This document shows, in pieces, positions 13,366-16,261 of a stretch of DNA of 16,261 bases. A model generated the notes under the pieces. It was not told the origin of the DNA. It saw nothing but the letters and a program-made list of their open reading frames with translations, and ran no database searches. Each line of letters opens with the position of its first letter. The stretch's first letter is position 1. A program made the position numbers and the translations under genes. Location of the stretch: positions 1 through 16,261 of the forward strand of contig CALGAR010000137.1 of assembly GCA_937959285.1 (NCBI GenBank), in the 5' to 3' direction. Source of the stretch: an uncultured Bryobacterales bacterium. Lineage in GTDB: Bacteria > Acidobacteriota > Terriglobia > Bryobacterales > Bryobacteraceae.

Positions 13366-15620
13366 ACCACCCCCCACTTTCGCCGCAGCAACCATTCGGC
13401 CGACCGCAGACCCAGAGCAATCAGGAAGAGGATTGGCATATCCCACAAGTCTTTCGTCTCGCGAACCGTGATGCCTGCCTCCGAGTAGGAGATTTCCTCA
13501 CTAAGATCCTTCAGGTCGGAGGGCTTCCAGTAGCGCCCGCCCGTCGCGGCTGAAAGCTTCTCGAGAAGTTCCCGGTTCTGCTCCGCGCGGAAGTTCTCGG
13601 CAACGCCGTCTTCCCGGCGGAAGGTCAGCACATCATGGCCAAGCTCTTCCTGCCCGCGGCGCGCGACGACCTCGGCAAGATAGGAGCCCGGCTTCACAGC
13701 AGTCCAATCCACCTGGTAGACGCCTTGAGCAAGGGGATCGGGCGTGAGCTCGACCACTTCCGCGCTTCCGTCCGGTCCGCTGAGTCTGGCCTCCACGGTG
13801 GCATCCGAAACAGGCTGATGGGTCTTATCGCGGATCTCCGCCCGGAGCACAACCTTCGATTCGTCCGCGAGAAGCTGCTTCGGCGTCGAGGCGAGCACCT
13901 GGCCCCTGCTTCCATCGACCAGCCAGCGCAACAACTGCTGCCAGAACATCTCGTGCGACTTGTCCTCAAGTTCCTGCTGCATCTGCCAGCGCCAGCTTCC
14001 GCCCGACGCAAAAACCGCCACCCTGCCCCGGCCGTAATTCTGGGTTACCAGCAGCGGATATCGTCTCCCGTCTACGACGCTCTCTGCAAGCACAAGCGCT
14101 CCGGGTTTCGCCGCCCCCGGATCCTGAAAATCAGCGAGCTGAGGCAGCTTCTTCCACCTTTCCACATTCGCCACCGGATCTTCGACGAGTCGGCAGATCA
14201 AACTATCGCGTCCGGGAGTGGTTAATTCTACAGAAGCCCGATCTCTTCGGAAAGTGTTCCTACTCTTAGGCAGGGTGACAGGGAGAATTTCGGCCAGCGT
14301 CGAGTTCGCGTAGCCCCCATCAGCGAGGGCTGCGCGGCCGCCCAGGAACAAAACGCCGCCCCCGCGCCGGTCGGCGAAGGCTTTAATAAGATCCTGCTGG
14401 GCGGCAGTGAGATATCCCACTTCGACGGTTCCGATGATAATCCCGTCGTACTGAAACAGCTCTTCTGCGGAGGCGGGAAATCCCTGTTCGAGCTCCTTAG
14501 GATCGGCAATGCCCTGCCGGTACACCTTATTCTGTGTCGTGCGCAGCATGGTGACGAGTTCAAGGCTCCGATCCTCCTCGATCGCGCGCCGTATGAACTT
14601 GAACTCCCACCGCGGCTCTCCTTCGAGATACAGGATCCGGGGTTTCCGTGCGTCCACGTTTACAAGCCGGGTGACGTGGTTGTTGTTGACGTTCTGCTCG
14701 CCGTTGACCGGCTCAACGCTGATCGAGAGAGCTTTCGCTCCCGCGATTCCGGCGTCAAAAAGTACGGTCTCGGTTTGCTGAACGCCGTCTCCCTTCAGCT
14801 CGATCGTGCGCGTCGCTAGCGTGTTGTTGCCGTCCTTAACGGACAGCTTGACCTTCGACTTGTCCAAACCCGAGTGGCGAATCGACACTTCGGCGCTCAC
14901 TCGCGAGTCAGCGAGCACACGCACCGGCAGCTTGACGTCCGCTATTTCCAGATCCCGCGCAAAGCTCTCCCGGCCAAAGCCGATCGTATGTACGGGAATG
15001 CGCCTCTGCCGGATCTCGGAGATTGTTTCCAGGTCAATACCGCCTGCGTTTTCCGCCCCATCGCTTAATAGAAGTACGGCTCCGATCGGAAGGCTCGATG
15101 CCTCTGCCATGGCCATCTTCAGGCTGTCGGCGATGCGCGTCGCTGTGGCGGATGAGTTGAACGCGTCCAGCTTGTCCACACGCTGGAGGGCTTCGCCCAG
15201 CCGGTAGGTTCGCACCTGAAACTTCTGCTGGAGCTGCTCCAGTACGCCGCCCTTTAGAGTCTGGATCGCCTTCTCGGTCCGGGATGATCCGTCTTCCACA
15301 ATCCCCATGCTTCGCGAATCGTCGATGAGTACAGCTACTACGTTCTGCCGCGGCTTCAGACTTGCAACGCTGAGAGCGGGCTGCCACAGCATCAGCAGCA
15401 GCAATCCGGCGAGCGCCGTTTGCAAGGCCCAGATCGTGATCCCCCGCCAGCCGGAGATCGAAGGAGGCGCCTGCGAGCGATGCCGCCAGTAGCACCAGCC
15501 CAGAAACAAACCGCAAGCGGCAACCAGCAGCAACAGAGTCCATACCGGCCAGGGCGCGAGCAGCAAGAAACTGCCTTTGGCAAAGGCAGTGGCCGGATAC
15601 TTGAACAAGAACTCAAACAT
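13362..15620 (-). CDS. Membrane protein with VWA and glutamine-amidotransferase-like domains
   Basis: This is a 752-residue protein. Two N-terminal membrane segments (about 24-45 and 62-80) precede a VWA domain (about 94-215) with a full MIDAS motif, Asp100-Asp-Ser102-Arg-Ser104, plus Thr161 and Asp187 in the expected loops. A beta-sandwich-like stretch leads to a class I glutamine-amidotransferase-like domain (about 327-450; RILYLEGEPRWEFKFIRRA, then DGIIIG and GGGVLFLGG). I see no catalytic Cys at the turn after DGIIIG, so it is probably a binding fold, as in other proteins of this type. A final membrane helix lies at about 727-745, followed by Arg/Lys. The large middle part should face the periplasm. 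It starts 29 nt after the DUF4159 stop without a clear SD, so translation may depend on coupling. Its stop overlaps the caspase-fold gene. It is a plausible MoxR client, but its role is unknown. Confidence 0.85.
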   Translation of the reverse strand: MFEFLFKYPATAFAKGSFLLLAPWPVWTLLLLVAACGLFLGWCYWRHRSQAPPSISGWRGITIWALQTALAGLLLLMLWQPALSVASLKPRQNVVAVLIDDSRSMGIVEDGSSRTEKAIQTLKGGVLEQLQQKFQVRTYRLGEALQRVDKLDAFNSSATATRIADSLKMAMAEASSLPIGAVLLLSDGAENAGGIDLETISEIRQRRIPVHTIGFGRESFARDLEIADVKLPVRVLADSRVSAEVSIRHSGLDKSKVKLSVKDGNNTLATRTIELKGDGVQQTETVLFDAGIAGAKALSISVEPVNGEQNVNNNHVTRLVNVDARKPRILYLEGEPRWEFKFIRRAIEEDRSLELVTMLRTTQNKVYRQGIADPKELEQGFPASAEELFQYDGIIIGTVEVGYLTAAQQDLIKAFADRRGGGVLFLGGRAALADGGYANSTLAEILPVTLPKSRNTFRRDRASVELTTPGRDSLICRLVEDPVANVERWKKLPQLADFQDPGAAKPGALVLAESVVDGRRYPLLVTQNYGRGRVAVFASGGSWRWQMQQELEDKSHEMFWQQLLRWLVDGSRGQVLASTPKQLLADESKVVLRAEIRDKTHQPVSDATVEARLSGPDGSAEVVELTPDPLAQGVYQVDWTAVKPGSYLAEVVARRGQEELGHDVLTFRREDGVAENFRAEQNRELLEKLSAATGGRYWKPSDLKDLSEEISYSEAGITVRETKDLWDMPILFLIALGLRSAEWLLRRKWGVV

Positions 15621-15649
15621 CGCGATTCGCAGGGGACTTGAACGTATGC

Positions 15650-16261
15650 TTAATGAGTCATGGCGTAAATGATGTAGTTGATTCCTACACGATACGCCAA
15701 TGACGCGTACTTTTCCGGGTAGTCGGGATGGTCGGCGTGCTCCCAGGCGTCGCCGAGGTCCATGTTATGGCAAATCGCAACCATCAGCCGGCCCCGGTCA
15801 TCGTAAATTCCTTTCCATTGCGGCTCAACTCCGTCCTCCTCCCAAATACGGCCGGTGATTAAGTATTGAATGCCGGGAACCTGGACACGCTCATTGAGGT
15901 CATACAGCACATGAAATATGGGGTCCTTGTCGGGGATGTCTACTACCGGCCGATCCGGGAAGACACGCTTTAGACCGGCCATGAAAATCTCCCACTGGAT
16001 CGTCCCGTGGAAATCGTCGACCATCAGAAAGCCGCCGCGTAACAGGTAGTCGCGAAGGCGCTTGGCCTGTGACTCATTCACGCTCCACCAGCCCACCTCC
16101 ACGGCGTAAAGCCATGGCCAGTCGTAGATCTCATCGCTGTCGATGCTGACCACGTGCTCAACGGAACGCGTGTGGATTCGGCTGAGACGCCGCACGCCCT
16201 GAACGAACTGGCGGTCCGCTTTCGGGTAATCGGTGGCCCAGGCGCCACGGCGCCAACCTCG
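15650..16261 (-). CDS. DUF4159 domain protein (N-terminus outside window)
   Basis: The last 203 residues of a DUF4159 protein are visible. The frame has no stop up to the window edge, and the visible part already begins in the domain (WATDYPKADRQFVQGVRRL), so the true start lies further right. An apparent GTG start at 16195 is internal to the domain and should not be used. Family features include the Trp-rich LYAVEVGWWSV segment, the RGGFLMVDDFHG motif and the C-terminal GINYIIYAMTH. DUF4159 is related to glutamine-amidotransferase-like folds and is often exported, but the signal region cannot be seen. It is the first visible gene of the operon. DUF4159 genes commonly precede MoxR/DUF58/VWA clusters, which supports the reading of the locus. 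Its biochemical role is unknown. Confidence 0.88.
   Translation of the reverse strand, partial: RGWRRGAWATDYPKADRQFVQGVRRLSRIHTRSVEHVVSIDSDEIYDWPWLYAVEVGWWSVNESQAKRLRDYLLRGGFLMVDDFHGTIQWEIFMAGLKRVFPDRPVVDIPDKDPIFHVLYDLNERVQVPGIQYLITGRIWEEDGVEPQWKGIYDDRGRLMVAICHNMDLGDAWEHADHPDYPEKYASLAYRVGINYIIYAMTH

Larger units (their letters stand above)
2257..16261 (-). other. Nine-gene operon: MoxR-VWA envelope system with two protease-like proteins
   Basis: All nine genes run in one direction with at most 29 nt between them. Overlaps of 4 nt (ATGA) occur at 13362-13365, 12445-12448, 10208-10211 and 6270-6273. The DUF58 stop and the BatA-like start abut directly at 8276/8277. The gaps at 2674-2676, 9165-9182 and 15621-15649 are 3, 18 and 29 nt. 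No promoter could fit between most members without lying inside a coding region. The 5' end, and so the main promoter, lies beyond the right edge of the window. Confidence 0.85.

Noticed and set aside
13366..13446. A longer caspase-fold protein starting at 13446
   Set aside because: That start would bury the signal peptide 27 residues inside and lie deep within the upstream gene. The ATG at 13365 gives a normal signal peptide and a 4-nt overlap.
13362..15620. Glutamine amidotransferase activity of the 752-residue membrane protein
   Set aside because: The fold is suggested, but no Cys is seen at the nucleophile turn and no Cys-His-Glu triad can be placed.

Overview
The window looks like a piece of a GC-rich bacterial chromosome, most probably from an Acidobacteriota member (Solibacter/Bryobacter-like). 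That assignment is an inference from gene content and protein style; there is no rRNA or marker gene here to prove it. Every gene I can support is on the minus strand, so the window reads from right to left.

From 16261 down to 2257 there is one tightly packed run of nine genes with no room for internal promoters. In transcription order they are: a DUF4159 protein (its N-terminus lies outside the window); a 752-residue membrane protein with a VWA domain and a glutamine-amidotransferase-like domain; a secreted caspase/legumain-fold protein whose nucleophile position carries Ser instead of Cys; a secreted TPR protein with an HExxH metallopeptidase domain; a MoxR-family AAA+ ATPase; a DUF58 protein; a 668-residue BatA-type VWA membrane protein; a 1198-residue DUF4175-type membrane/coiled-coil protein; and a small AhpD/carboxymuconolactone-decarboxylase-like protein with a CxxCxxxH motif. 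Four junctions are 4-nt ATGA overlaps, one is a direct stop/start abutment (TAG-GTG), and the other three gaps are 3, 18 and 29 nt. This points to one mRNA with translational coupling. A 9-bp GC-rich hairpin (arms 2193-2201 and 2211-2219) after the last gene may end it.

The MoxR + DUF58 + VWA + DUF4175 core is a known neighbourhood type, related to the Bat 'aerotolerance' operons. In that model a cytoplasmic MoxR ATPase remodels or activates metal-binding VWA proteins that are anchored in the membrane and face the envelope. What stands out here is the insertion of two envelope-directed protease-like proteins between the first VWA protein and MoxR: one apparently active zinc peptidase and one apparently dead caspase-fold protein with an EF-hand-like calcium loop. 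Its substrate and function are unknown.

Left of the operon (1-2256) are smaller independent genes: a cytoplasmic protein of three tandem BON domains (1350-2012) with a very clear ribosome binding site, and two small CxxC proteins (862-1092 and 456-743). Bases 1-455 hold no gene I can support. No tRNA, rRNA, CRISPR array, insertion sequence or phage feature was seen.
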